In this document: positions 1 to 6,950 of the stretch, piece after piece | Numbering within the stretch: the first letter of the stretch is position 1 | Layout of the letters: every line of letters begins with the position of its first letter | Assembly: GCA_015057455.1 (NCBI GenBank) | Contig: SVEH01000010.1 | Span: 49,786 to 113,785 of the forward strand | Direction: 5' to 3' | DNA: 64,000 nt | Origin: Lachnospiraceae bacterium | GTDB taxonomy: Bacteria > Bacillota > Clostridia > Lachnospirales > Lachnospiraceae | The notes under the pieces: generated by a model | Database searches by the model: none | What the model saw: the letters and a program-made list of their open reading frames with translations, nothing else | Told to the model about the DNA's origin: nothing | Program-made: the position numbers and the translations under genes

Positions 1-118
1 CTCTAACATCAAATTCTTCCTTATCAAAACACTTAGGTAATGATCCTACAACATCGGCTAATCCACCTGTTTTTATAAATGGCACACATTCTGATGCTGC
101 GAATAAAATCTTCTTCAT
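1..118 (-). CDS. glgA: Glycogen synthase, N-terminal fragment (runs off the window)
   Basis: Only the first 39 codons are present; the gene continues beyond base 1. The translation begins [19 protein letters not shown] and then reads [10 protein letters not shown]. This is the conserved N-terminus of bacterial ADP-glucose glycogen/starch synthases (GT5), in which the KTGGLADV motif binds ADP-glucose. The ATG at 116-118 is preceded by AGGTGG at a suitable distance. The enzyme extends alpha-1,4-glucan chains during glycogen synthesis. The call rests on the motif alone because the rest of the gene is missing. Confidence 0.9.
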   Translation of the reverse strand, partial: MKKILFAASECVPFIKTGGLADVVGSLPKCFDKEEFDVR

Positions 119-254
119 ATTCTAACCACCTGTTTAAATACACCTTTCTGTCAATTAACTTCCGCATAACATTATAGCCTAATCTTTTGTAAATTTCAAT
201 TTTCTTTTCATATTCCTTTCTAGAGAAGATTTCTGCAAGTTTTACTTTTCCTTT
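34..254 (-). other. Open frame of 73 codons without a start, overlapping the glgA start
   Basis: On the minus strand, in a different frame from glgA, a stop-free stretch runs from a TAG at 255-257 to a TAA at 34-36. Its first part reads KLAEIFSRKEYEKKIEIYKR followed by LGYNVMRKLIDRKVYLNRWL. That composition looks like real protein (charged, helical, ordinary codons), but there is no ATG, GTG or TTG in a useful place and no ribosome binding site. The later part overlaps glgA and is probably meaningless. It may be the tail of a gene whose start was lost. No family is recognised. Confidence 0.25.
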
Positions 255-263
255 CTAGGGTCG

Positions 264-336
264 AAAAGAGAGAAGATATAGATGTTTTTGCTCAGGCACG
301 CAAATCCCGCAAAAACATCTATATCCTCTTTCTTTT
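264..336. repeat. Long inverted repeat (28 bp arms, 17 nt loop) downstream of spo0A
   Basis: Arms 264-291 and 309-336 pair almost perfectly around the core GATATAGATGTTTTTGC. It lies between spo0A and glgA, so an RNA from either strand would form a strong hairpin. There is no clean U-tract on the minus strand, so a plain terminator is only one reading. It sits next to the 339-360 palindrome shared with the dispersed repeat family. Confidence 0.7.
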
Positions 337-338
337 CT

Positions 339-360
339 AATTTGAGTGATAGCTCAAATT
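339..360. repeat. AATTTGAG...CTCAAATT palindrome, shared with dispersed repeats
   Basis: This 22 bp palindrome begins AATTTGAG and ends CTCAAATT. Read on the minus strand it differs at one base from the palindromes inside the repeats at 6318-6339 and 63930-63951. It lies just downstream of the spo0A stop codon and could act in termination (T-run on the plus side). It appears to be a detached module of the larger repeat. Confidence 0.6.
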
Positions 361-369
361 TTAAAAATC

Positions 370-1179
370 TTAAACTGAAAATTTTTGTTTATAATCTAAT
401 CTTATTCTATCTGAGATAAGAGCAACAAATTCTGAATTTGTTGGCTTTCCTTTTCCATGAGATACTGTATAGCCAAATAATTCATTTATTGTATCCATCT
501 TTCCTCTTGACCAAGCCACCTCTATAGCATGTCTTATAGCTCTTTCTACTCTACTTGAGGTAGTTTTATATTTTGATGCTATTGATGGATATAATATCTT
601 AGTAATTGAATTTAATACATCAGAATCATCAACTGACATCATAATTGCATCTCTTAAATATTGATAACCTTTTATATGAGCTGGTACTCCTATTTCATGA
701 ATAATATTAGTTACATCTGCTTCTAAATTATATACCTTATCTTCTGTCTTTTTTATATTAGCACTTTCAACAATCTTACTTTGCTTAATCTCGTTCATTT
801 CTCTATAAGTTTGTTTTATTCTATTAAGTAATAAAGTACTGTCAAATGGTTTTAATATGTAATAGCATGCACCTAATGCAAATGCATTCTCTGTTATTCT
901 TTCACCATTAGCTGCTGTAATAACTATAATTGATGGTACTTTTTTTAATCTGCTTTGGTTCTCTTTTATCTGCTCCATTACTCCAAGTCCATCAACCAAA
1001 GGCATAACCATATCCAATAAAATTATATCTGGCTCCTTCTCATCAATTACTGATAAAATACTTAAACCATCTGTTAATTCTGCTACAACCTCTATATCAT
1101 CATCATTCTTTAGTATCGTTGACATCATGTCGAGCATTAGCTCATTATCATCTGCAATTACAACTTTGATTTTACTCAT
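370..1179 (-). CDS. spo0A: Sporulation master regulator Spo0A
   Basis: A 269-residue response regulator that controls entry into sporulation. The N-terminal receiver domain has the acidic pair D10-D11, the phospho-acceptor D56 (in LLDMVMP) and the conserved Lys in ILKPFD. The C-terminal DNA-binding domain carries the Spo0A signature ([14 protein letters not shown], then [17 protein letters not shown] and [10 protein letters not shown]), which makes the assignment secure. Length matches the family. A TGTCGAA box and a sigma-A-like promoter lie upstream, which suggests autoregulation. In many Clostridia spoIVB is immediately upstream; here a DUF4230-TraX pair lies between them. Confidence 0.98.
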   Translation of the reverse strand: MSKIKVVIADDNELMLDMMSTILKNDDDIEVVAELTDGLSILSVIDEKEPDIILLDMVMPLVDGLGVMEQIKENQSRLKKVPSIIVITAANGERITENAFALGACYYILKPFDSTLLLNRIKQTYREMNEIKQSKIVESANIKKTEDKVYNLEADVTNIIHEIGVPAHIKGYQYLRDAIMMSVDDSDVLNSITKILYPSIASKYKTTSSRVERAIRHAIEVAWSRGKMDTINELFGYTVSHGKGKPTNSEFVALISDRIRLDYKQKFSV

Positions 1180-1230
1180 AATCTCCCGTCCAATCCTTTC
1201 TTAACAATTAATACTTCCTAATCAAAGTAT

Positions 1231-1243
1231 GGGGGTCTCCCCC
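1231..1243 (-). promoter_or_regulatory. Tight GC hairpin in the spo0A leader
   Basis: GGGGGTCTCCCCC forms a 5 bp all-GC stem with a 3 nt loop about 50 bases upstream of the spo0A start, inside the predicted leader. It stands out in this AT-rich DNA. It could slow translation initiation or stabilise the transcript. No function is shown by the sequence. Confidence 0.4.
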
Positions 1244-1301
1244 TACCACGCATGACATCCCAAATATTTACACTTTTACATGTTTTTATCACGCAAATTG
1301 A

Positions 1302-1329
1302 ATTATATCACAACTTATGACAAATGCAA
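1302..1329 (-). promoter_or_regulatory. Sigma-A-type promoter of spo0A
   Basis: On the minus strand TTGCAT (1324-1329) and TATAAT (1302-1307) are separated by 16 bp. The predicted transcript has a leader of about 120 bases before the spo0A ATG. A Spo0A box lies 18 bp upstream of the -35 element. Confidence 0.55.
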
Positions 1330-1347
1330 TCATTTTTCATCGCAACA

Positions 1348-1354
1348 TTCGACA
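1348..1354 (-). promoter_or_regulatory. Spo0A binding site (0A box) upstream of spo0A
   Basis: The minus strand reads TTTGTCGAATG, containing the exact 7-base 0A box TGTCGAA. It lies 169 bases upstream of the spo0A start and just upstream of the predicted -35. This is the placement expected for feedback control of spo0A by its own product, as known in Bacillus and Clostridium. Confidence 0.6.
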
Positions 1355-1372
1355 AATTATGATTCCTAATCA

Positions 1373-2146
1373 TTAATAAACACCTACTATCATTGATATA
1401 AGTACAAGAATTATTAAATGTATTGGATATAATGCATAAAATAACCACTTTAATCCTTTTCCTTTTTCTCCATTATACATTGCAATAGGTATAACACCTA
1501 TTAATGCAAATAACTGTATATAATTTAATGATAATCCACTTATTAACAATGCACCTACAGCATATGCTGCAACTGGTTTTTGTCGTAATATATACATAAC
1601 TATAATACATAAAATTCCCATCATTCCATAATCCATAGGGAACTTATTACATATTGCCATATTAATTACAAAAAGAATAAAAATAAGTACCGCATAAACT
1701 AAATGAATTAAAAATGCTATAAAATATTGTTTATGTTGTTCTAAATATTTTGATTTTAATTTATCAAAACAACTCAATGCCCAAATAAACAATAATCCTA
1801 AAAACAATGTAAAGAAAACATTATTATATTCAAACTCAACAAATTTAGTTTTATTAAATGCAATATCAAAAGGCCATTCTGATATAATTGCAAACATAAA
1901 TAATCTTAATGCGTATTTCCACACACATCTAGTATGAATAAATCCTTGTACTATTAAATAACAGTATATAGGAAATGATACTCTACCAATTATTCTCATA
2001 ATCATAATTAATGGATACATTGTATATCCATCATATATTGCATTGTCTATATCTGTTAATACTGTTGCTGCTAAATGATCTATAATCATACATATTAATG
2101 CAATTATTTTCAAATGATAGCTATTTATTATTTTATATTTCTTCAT
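1373..2146 (-). CDS. TraX family membrane protein
   Basis: A 257-residue polytopic membrane protein with about seven hydrophobic segments. The N-terminus (LKIIALICMIIDHLAATVL), the IIGRVSFPIYCYLIVQGF segment and the ISEWPFDIAFN segment are typical of the TraX family (PF05857). TraX acetylates F-pilin in the F plasmid; chromosomal Firmicute members have no settled function and are probably membrane acyltransferases. The start overlaps the end of the DUF4230 gene by 14 bases, so the two are co-transcribed and perhaps translationally coupled. Confidence 0.85.
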   Translation of the reverse strand: MKKYKIINSYHLKIIALICMIIDHLAATVLTDIDNAIYDGYTMYPLIMIMRIIGRVSFPIYCYLIVQGFIHTRCVWKYALRLFMFAIISEWPFDIAFNKTKFVEFEYNNVFFTLFLGLLFIWALSCFDKLKSKYLEQHKQYFIAFLIHLVYAVLIFILFVINMAICNKFPMDYGMMGILCIIVMYILRQKPVAAYAVGALLISGLSLNYIQLFALIGVIPIAMYNGEKGKGLKWLFYALYPIHLIILVLISMIVGVY

Positions 2147-2747
2147 GTTTAATAATTAACTCTCTTCCGCCAAGAGTTCCTTCTAATAATCCCTTAATAA
2201 GAGATTCATTTTGTTCTCTTGCTTCCTCTTTTAATCCTTCTATATCTGCATTCTTCTTCACATCTTCTTCTGCTTTTTTAACAGCTTTTACAACATCCTC
2301 TTTATTTGTCCAATTAAATAATGCTGATTTTTCATCATAAAATTGAATTGAATTAGAATCAACATCTACACTAAACACCTTAACTTGTGGAAGTGTAAGT
2401 GTTACAGTTGTATCTGTAATTGCTATATCTGTTTCTGACAATTCAACTCCAGCTTTAACTTCTGCACGATATATCATTGAAAATGCTTTTTTTGTTATAA
2501 ATGGTACTTTACCATCACTGTATTGAACCAAACCATTATATGTTAACTTTGCAGTTGTAAGCTCACTTACCCTCTCTAACTTTTCACTTATAAAAGTACT
2601 TGATAATGTTGGTTCATCACCTTTTGCAAAAATAGTTTCTGCTTTGTTCATTGTATGAATAACCACTACTGCAATTATTGCAACTGTAAGCATATTAAAA
2701 AATGCTCTTCCTACTCCACCTTTTTTCTCGTTACCGTTATCTGCCAT
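2133..2747 (-). CDS. DUF4230 domain membrane-anchored protein
   Basis: This 204-residue protein has a short polar N-terminus, one membrane segment (about residues 15-31) and an extracellular DUF4230-like domain. Visible family features are SELTTAKLTYNGLVQ, the YRAEVKAGVELS strand, the TLTLPQVKV turn, and FYDEKSALFNW. A charged C-terminal helix follows (residues about 150-190). The function of DUF4230 proteins is unknown. It is the first gene of a two-gene operon with TraX, placed between spoIVB and spo0A, with its own promoter and an inverted repeat at the predicted transcription start. Confidence 0.8.
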   Translation of the reverse strand: MADNGNEKKGGVGRAFFNMLTVAIIAVVVIHTMNKAETIFAKGDEPTLSSTFISEKLERVSELTTAKLTYNGLVQYSDGKVPFITKKAFSMIYRAEVKAGVELSETDIAITDTTVTLTLPQVKVFSVDVDSNSIQFYDEKSALFNWTNKEDVVKAVKKAEEDVKKNADIEGLKEEAREQNESLIKGLLEGTLGGRELIIKHEEI

Positions 2748-2810
2748 GTTCTTTCAGTCCTTTCGTATAAATATTTAGATACAGACCTATTATCTACATC
2801 TATATTAGTT

Positions 2811-2828
2811 GTGTCATCATTATGACAC
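2811..2828. promoter_or_regulatory. Inverted repeat GTGTCAT-N4-ATGACAC at the DUF4230 transcription start
   Basis: A perfect 7 bp inverted repeat with a 4-base centre sits just downstream of the predicted -10 element, overlapping the expected +1. This is where a repressor would block transcription of the DUF4230-TraX operon. It could alternatively form a hairpin at the 5' end of the mRNA. Confidence 0.45.
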
Positions 2829-2833
2829 CATTA

Positions 2834-2861
2834 ATTATACACGATTAGACATAATTTTCAA
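2834..2861 (-). promoter_or_regulatory. Sigma-A-type promoter of the DUF4230-TraX operon
   Basis: Minus strand TTGAAA (2856-2861), 16 bp spacer, TATAAT (2834-2839). It lies between the spoIVB terminator and the DUF4230 start, with an operator-like inverted repeat directly downstream. Confidence 0.55.
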
Positions 2862-2937
2862 ATGTTCTATATATTTTTTCCTAGTGTAAAATTAATTAAT
2901 AAACTCAAAATCCCTTACGCAGAAAACAATGGGCAAA

Positions 2938-2990
2938 TAAAAGGGGATACTCAACATCAGTATTCTGCAATAGTTGAGTATCCCCTTTTA
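2938..2990 (-). terminator. spoIVB terminator hairpin
   Basis: Arms 2938-2955 and 2973-2990 (core AAAAGGGGATACTCAAC) form an 18 bp stem with a 17 nt loop and T-rich flanks on both sides. It lies downstream of spoIVB and separates it from the next operon. Confidence 0.8.
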
Positions 2991-3029
2991 TTTCTATTTT
3001 TTTACTTATATTTCCATCTCATTGTTATA

Positions 3030-4340
3030 TTATATCATATTTTCAATAAATATCCCATAACCACGGGTAGGGTCGTTTACCAAAACATGTGTTACAGCTC
3101 CTACCAACTTCCCATCTTGAATAATTGGACTCCCGGACATCCCTTGAACTATTCCACCTGTTTTTTTCAGCAATTCTTTATCAACTATATGAATTACAAA
3201 ATTTTTATTAGAATTGCCACTATTAATATCAATTTGCTGTATATTTATCTTATAATCTTTAATCTCATCACTAACTTTTGTTCTTAATGTTGCTTTGCCA
3301 ACCTTTAAATCTTGTTTTAAAGCAATTTTGTATCTGTCCTTTAAATTATCATTCCCTATTTGTTCAGTTAAATTATCATTATTTTCTATTAATCCATGTA
3401 TTCCATTTGGCGAATTATAAGCTAAAGTTCCTAATCTATGCTTTTCACTGTGATTAATCACCCCAACTAGCTCACCAGGATTATCCTTTATTCCCTTTAC
3501 TATATCTACTATTCCTGCTTGAAAAATTGCACCTTTTTTTACAGTCATTATCGTATTAGTATCTACATCATTAATACCATGTCCAAGTGCTCCATATGTT
3601 TTATTACTTGGGTCGTAATATGTTAAAGTTCCTATTCCTTGCATATCATTTCTTATCCAAATTCCTAACTTAGAATCAGATCTATTCATTTTAACACCCT
3701 TTACAACAACATCAAACTTATGCCCATCTCTTCGTATTGTTAAATTTACTTTTGTAGAATTATACTCTTTTAAAATATCAATAAATTCCTTCTTATTAGA
3801 TAACTTATGTCCATTCAATGCCAATATATAATCTCCACTTCTCACAACTTTGGATGCATTAGAAGTTTCTACACCATTAGCTGATTTAATCTTACTCGTT
3901 CCAAGTACTAACAAACCATCTGTTTCCATATATATTCCAACTGGAATTCCTCCAACGAGCATTTCCTTATCCTCAATTACTTTTACATTAACTTCTTTTA
4001 ATTTTATCAAACCAAATGCTTTTAAATCCGCTTTAAATTCTCCTACCTTACTTGATTTTAATGAAAAATTATCACAAATTGATATCTCTGTATTCTGATT
4101 CTTAATTTTCTTGTTATCTACACTAAGAACCCCAACACTTTTTTGATCAAATATCGCTGTTAAAGGTAGTGATGATTTAAACTTTCCTACTTTATTAACT
4201 TTAATTGTAATATCTCTTGGAATATCATTTTTTATATAGCAATAACTATATGTTATTGTTCCCATTATTGCTATAATGCATAAACTTAGTACAAATCTTC
4301 TATATGCCTTTAACTCTTTTTTATTCTCCATTATTCTCAT
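3030..4340 (-). CDS. spoIVB: SpoIVB serine peptidase (sporulation checkpoint)
   Basis: SpoIVB is made in the forespore and secreted into the space between the two cells, where it triggers pro-sigma-K processing. The protein has an N-terminal membrane anchor, a PDZ domain (around VVRSGDYILALNGHKL) and a C-terminal S55 peptidase domain with the His of YGALGHGI and the Ser of VQGMSGSPII. The ATG at 4338-4340 (436 residues) is preferred to an upstream in-frame ATG at 4379, because AAGGAG lies 7 bases before it. That ribosome binding site is inside the 3' arm of the recN terminator. Confidence 0.95.
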   Translation of the reverse strand: MRIMENKKELKAYRRFVLSLCIIAIMGTITYSYCYIKNDIPRDITIKVNKVGKFKSSLPLTAIFDQKSVGVLSVDNKKIKNQNTEISICDNFSLKSSKVGEFKADLKAFGLIKLKEVNVKVIEDKEMLVGGIPVGIYMETDGLLVLGTSKIKSANGVETSNASKVVRSGDYILALNGHKLSNKKEFIDILKEYNSTKVNLTIRRDGHKFDVVVKGVKMNRSDSKLGIWIRNDMQGIGTLTYYDPSNKTYGALGHGINDVDTNTIMTVKKGAIFQAGIVDIVKGIKDNPGELVGVINHSEKHRLGTLAYNSPNGIHGLIENNDNLTEQIGNDNLKDRYKIALKQDLKVGKATLRTKVSDEIKDYKINIQQIDINSGNSNKNFVIHIVDKELLKKTGGIVQGMSGSPIIQDGKLVGAVTHVLVNDPTRGYGIFIENMI

Positions 4341-4396
4341 AAAAAAACTCCTTAACACTTGCTTTATATAAGTATTCACAAGTAAGGAGTTTTTTA
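4341..4396 (-). terminator. recN terminator whose 3' arm contains the spoIVB ribosome binding site
   Basis: The minus strand has AAAAAACTCCTTACTTG, a loop of about 20 bases, then the complementary arm with AAGGAG followed by seven Ts, and immediately the spoIVB ATG. It is a good Rho-independent terminator for recN. In any read-through transcript the spoIVB Shine-Dalgarno would be base-paired. Confidence 0.8.
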
Positions 4397-4414
4397 TACA
4401 TTTTAAAAATCATT

Positions 4415-6103
4415 CTATGCATTCATGCATTTTATACCCTGTGCCAATTGAATCATCTCTCTGGCATTAGACAATACTGATTCAGTTATTTGAACTCCAC
4501 CTATAATACGTGCAATTTCATTAACTGCTTCACTATCTGATAATCTATATATATCACTTCTTGTATTCTCTCCATCACTTATCTTACCAATAACAAAATG
4601 TGTATCTGCCATTGCTGCAATTTGAGGAAGGTGAGTTATACAAATTACTTGACGTTGTTTTGCTATAACCGCAAGTTTCTCTGAAACTTTTTGTGCTGTT
4701 CTTCCACTAATTCCTGTATCTATTTCATCAAAAATAAGTGAATCGATTGAATCCATATTAGCTAGAACAGACTTTATTGCAAGCATAATTCTAGAAATTT
4801 CACCACCAGATGCTACTTCTGACAAAGGTCTTAGTAATTCTCCTGGATTAGTAGAAATATAGAATAATGCGTCATCAATTCCCTTCTCTGTATAATCCTT
4901 TGTTCTGTTAAAAATCATCTCAAACTGCACATCTAAGAAATTCAAATCTATAAGAGATTCACGTATTCTATCTGTTAATATCTTGGCATTATTCATTCTT
5001 ATACTAGATACCTTTTCTGATAAAATATTAACTTTAAATTCTAAACTATCTACCTTAATCTTAAGACTTTCTACATATTCATCGTAATTCTTTAATTTAC
5101 TTAACTTCTCCTCTTGTTGTTTCATATATGATAAAATCACGTCAATAGAATTACCATACTTCATCTTAAGACCATTAATTAAGTTTAGTCTTTCTTCTAC
5201 TGTTGCTAATTCTTCTGAAACATCATCACATCTATCCATATAGTTAACAACATCTTTATTCAAATCACTTAAAAGACTCTCTACTGTAATTAATTGTTCT
5301 AAATATTCTTCTAAACACTCATCTAAAGTACTCACCTTAGATAATTCTCTTACACTTCTTGCCACATTATCTGCTGCAGATTCTGATACTGAATCAGACA
5401 AATAATTATGTACACATGATAAAGAACTCATAATTGTGTTCATACTTGATAATTTCTTAAATTGATTATCTAATTCTTCATCTTCACCAACTTTTAACTC
5501 TGCATTTTTTATCTCATTAATCTCATACTCTAAAAATGAAATCTCTCTATTTCTACTCTCTTCATCTACAACAGAAGTCTCTAGTTCTTTTCTTGCCTTT
5601 ACATATTCCTTATATATACTAGCTAATTCATCAAGCAAATCTCCTAATTCATCTTTAGCAAATTTATCTAATAAATTAAGATGATTCTTCTTCATCAAAA
5701 GAGAATGATTCTGATGTTGTCCATGAACATCAATTAATATCTCTCCCATTCTTTTAAGAGTAGTATTAGTTACATTCTCTCCATTAACTTTATTAATACA
5801 CTTAGTCTGTGTAATCTTCTTTGAAATAATAACCATATCATCTTCTACAGTTATTCCTAAATCTTCTAACTTCTGTCTCTTAACCTCTGTGTCTACACTA
5901 AAAACTAGCTCAACCAATGCATATTCTGCACCTTTTCTAATTATATCTTTACTAACCTTACCACCAAGAGCTATCCCTATAGAATCTATTATTATTGACT
6001 TACCTGCACCTGTCTCACCAGACATTATATTAAGTCCTTCTGAAAACTCAACTTCAACTTCTTCTATTAATACTAAATTCTTAACGTGTAAACTTTCTAA
6101 CAT
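4415..6103 (-). CDS. recN: DNA repair protein RecN
   Basis: An SMC-like ATPase (562 residues, normal length) that acts early at double-strand breaks. It has Walker A GETGAGKS at residues 29-36, a long central coiled coil (about 150-380), the ABC signature region near EVASGGEISRIMLA, and Walker B in SLIFDEIDTGISG. The ATG at 6101-6103 follows GAGAAGGG. It is upstream of spoIVB, as in many Firmicutes. argR, often found just before recN, is absent; a palindromic repeat element occupies the upstream side. The promoter region carries LexA-like boxes, fitting SOS control. Confidence 0.97.
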   Translation of the reverse strand: MLESLHVKNLVLIEEVEVEFSEGLNIMSGETGAGKSIIIDSIGIALGGKVSKDIIRKGAEYALVELVFSVDTEVKRQKLEDLGITVEDDMVIISKKITQTKCINKVNGENVTNTTLKRMGEILIDVHGQHQNHSLLMKKNHLNLLDKFAKDELGDLLDELASIYKEYVKARKELETSVVDEESRNREISFLEYEINEIKNAELKVGEDEELDNQFKKLSSMNTIMSSLSCVHNYLSDSVSESAADNVARSVRELSKVSTLDECLEEYLEQLITVESLLSDLNKDVVNYMDRCDDVSEELATVEERLNLINGLKMKYGNSIDVILSYMKQQEEKLSKLKNYDEYVESLKIKVDSLEFKVNILSEKVSSIRMNNAKILTDRIRESLIDLNFLDVQFEMIFNRTKDYTEKGIDDALFYISTNPGELLRPLSEVASGGEISRIMLAIKSVLANMDSIDSLIFDEIDTGISGRTAQKVSEKLAVIAKQRQVICITHLPQIAAMADTHFVIGKISDGENTRSDIYRLSDSEAVNEIARIIGGVQITESVLSNAREMIQLAQGIKCMNA

Positions 6104-6148
6104 ATACCCTTCTCACTTTCTATAAATTGTTATAAGCGAAACATCACT

Positions 6149-6162
6149 CGAACAAGTTTTCG
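6149..6162. promoter_or_regulatory. LexA-like (SOS) box downstream of the recN promoter
   Basis: CGAACaagtTTTCG matches the Gram-positive SOS consensus CGAAC-N4-GTTCG with one mismatch. It lies between the predicted recN -10 element and the gene start, where LexA binding would block transcription. Confidence 0.5.
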
Positions 6163-6177
6163 CTATCCACATTTATA

Positions 6178-6206
6178 GTTATAACACATCGAACAAACAT
6201 TTGCAA
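6178..6206 (-). promoter_or_regulatory. Sigma-A-type promoter of recN
   Basis: Minus strand TTGCAA (6201-6206), 17 bp spacer, TATAAC (6178-6183). A weaker LexA half-site (CGAAC at 6190-6194) lies in the spacer, and better LexA-like boxes flank the promoter on both sides. Confidence 0.55.
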
Positions 6207-6216
6207 TACCTTTTCC

Positions 6217-6228
6217 GAAAATTTGTTC
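6217..6228. promoter_or_regulatory. Second LexA-like box upstream of the recN promoter
   Basis: GAAAatttGTTC differs at one base from GAAC-N4-GTTC. Together with the 6149-6162 site it brackets the recN promoter. Confidence 0.4.
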
Positions 6229-6240
6229 TGTTTTTTAATA

Positions 6241-6388
6241 CAAACTCTAATTTGTAGGTTTCTTGTGCCCCTGTTGTTCCGACAGGGGCATGGTTGTGGT
6301 ATTTAAGTTTCTTTATAATTTGAGCTATCGCTCAAATTAGGGATCATAGGCTCCGCACGAGTTTTAGTTTACAGTTCTAGTGACGCAA
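6241..6388 (+). repeat. Dispersed repeat, copy A
   Basis: Three conserved blocks are shared with 63854-64000: a GC hairpin (GCCCCTGT...ACAGGGGC, about 6267-6289), the AATTTGAGC...GCTCAAATT palindrome (6318-6339), and a block beginning AGTTTTAGTTTACAG and ending GTGACGCAA (about 6360-6386). The stretch between the second and third blocks differs between copies. Strong identity across about 147 bases shows a genome repeat family. Confidence 0.85.
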
Positions 6389-6540
6389 TAATACGGGTTC
6401 GAATATATATGTTTAATGGACGTTCTCACTTGACTTTGCACCTAGTAGTACTAAGTTCTTTCTGCGCTGTCGCTTGAAATCACTAAGTGCTAAGGTGCGC
6501 AGACACCATTTAACATATATATTCGAGCCCCTTTATTATT
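6387..6540. repeat. Long nested hairpin inside the element
   Basis: Outer arms 6387-6419 and 6506-6540 (core TCGAATATATATGTT) pair over about 30 bp. Inner arms 6437-6455 (TGCACCTAGTAGTACTAAG) and 6481-6501 pair imperfectly. The result is an extended stem with a small apical loop on either strand. Confidence 0.7.
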
Positions 6541-6680
6541 TGCTGTGTACTAAAGCATATAGATATAATTATTCTTTGTTTTATAAATCTACCCATGAGA
6601 GCCAAAACAGTAATTATGGTAAGAATATAACAAAAAAAGGAATATCTTATAAAAGCTATAATACTCATAAGCAAGGGTTA

Positions 6681-6836
6681 AAATTTAAGAGGAATATAGT
6701 ATATTTTTCGGGGTTTGCAAACCGTCGGCGTTTAGTGAATACGAGCATAAATTATGCGAAGTATGAACTTAACGACCGTTACGCTTTGCAACGGAGCGCA
6801 AGCGGTGAGAAAAATATATTATATTCTCTTAAATTT
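6681..6836. repeat. Second long inverted repeat with a structured 99 nt loop
   Basis: Arms 6681-6709 and 6809-6836 pair over about 28 bp with few mismatches. The loop holds two perfect palindromes (GGTTTGCAAACC and GCATAAATTATGC) and a third small hairpin (ACCG...CGGT). It is far more GC-rich than its surroundings, which suggests selection on RNA or DNA structure. Confidence 0.65.
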
Positions 6837-6852
6837 GGAACTAACATAAAAG

Positions 6853-6931
6853 TCTAAAACTTTTGCGAAGCTCAAAATTAATTAGGCCTCTGTCAGAATG
6901 ACAGAGGCCATAGAGCTCGATAAATTATAGG
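6853..6931 (-). repeat. Dispersed repeat, inverted diverged copy C; possible terminator
   Basis: Read on the minus strand it begins CTATAATTTATCGAGCTCT, followed by a hairpin (GGCCTCTGTC / GACAGAGGCC, 6885-6909) and AAGTTTTAGACTTT. This matches copy B (CTATAATTTGTCGAGCTCT, then GCCCCTGTC / GACAGGGGC). It lies just downstream of the lipoprotein gene at 6951 and could terminate it. Confidence 0.65.
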
Positions 6932-6950
6932 TTGTTTAAGTTTGAACTTA

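Larger units (their letters stand above)
6241..6931. mobile_element. Palindromic MITE-like element without transposase
   Basis: The left end (6241-6388) and the inverted right end (6853-6931) are related copies of one repeat, so the roughly 690 bp between recN and the Asp-rich lipoprotein gene is bounded by imperfect terminal inverted repeats. Inside are two further long hairpins (6387-6540 and 6681-6836). No convincing coding region is present: the one long frame starts with TTG, lacks a ribosome binding site and runs through the hairpins. This fits a non-autonomous element or a structured RNA locus. Target-site duplications were not identified, so mobility is inferred. Confidence 0.5.

Noticed and set aside
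2862..3287. Plus-strand open frame over the spoIVB end and terminator
   Set aside because: It runs through the terminator hairpin and the conserved SpoIVB catalytic region and lacks a ribosome binding site.
6474..6857. A 127-residue open frame on the plus strand inside the palindromic element
   Set aside because: It starts with TTG, has no ribosome binding site, crosses both long hairpins and gives no recognisable domain. The hairpin structure explains the sequence better.
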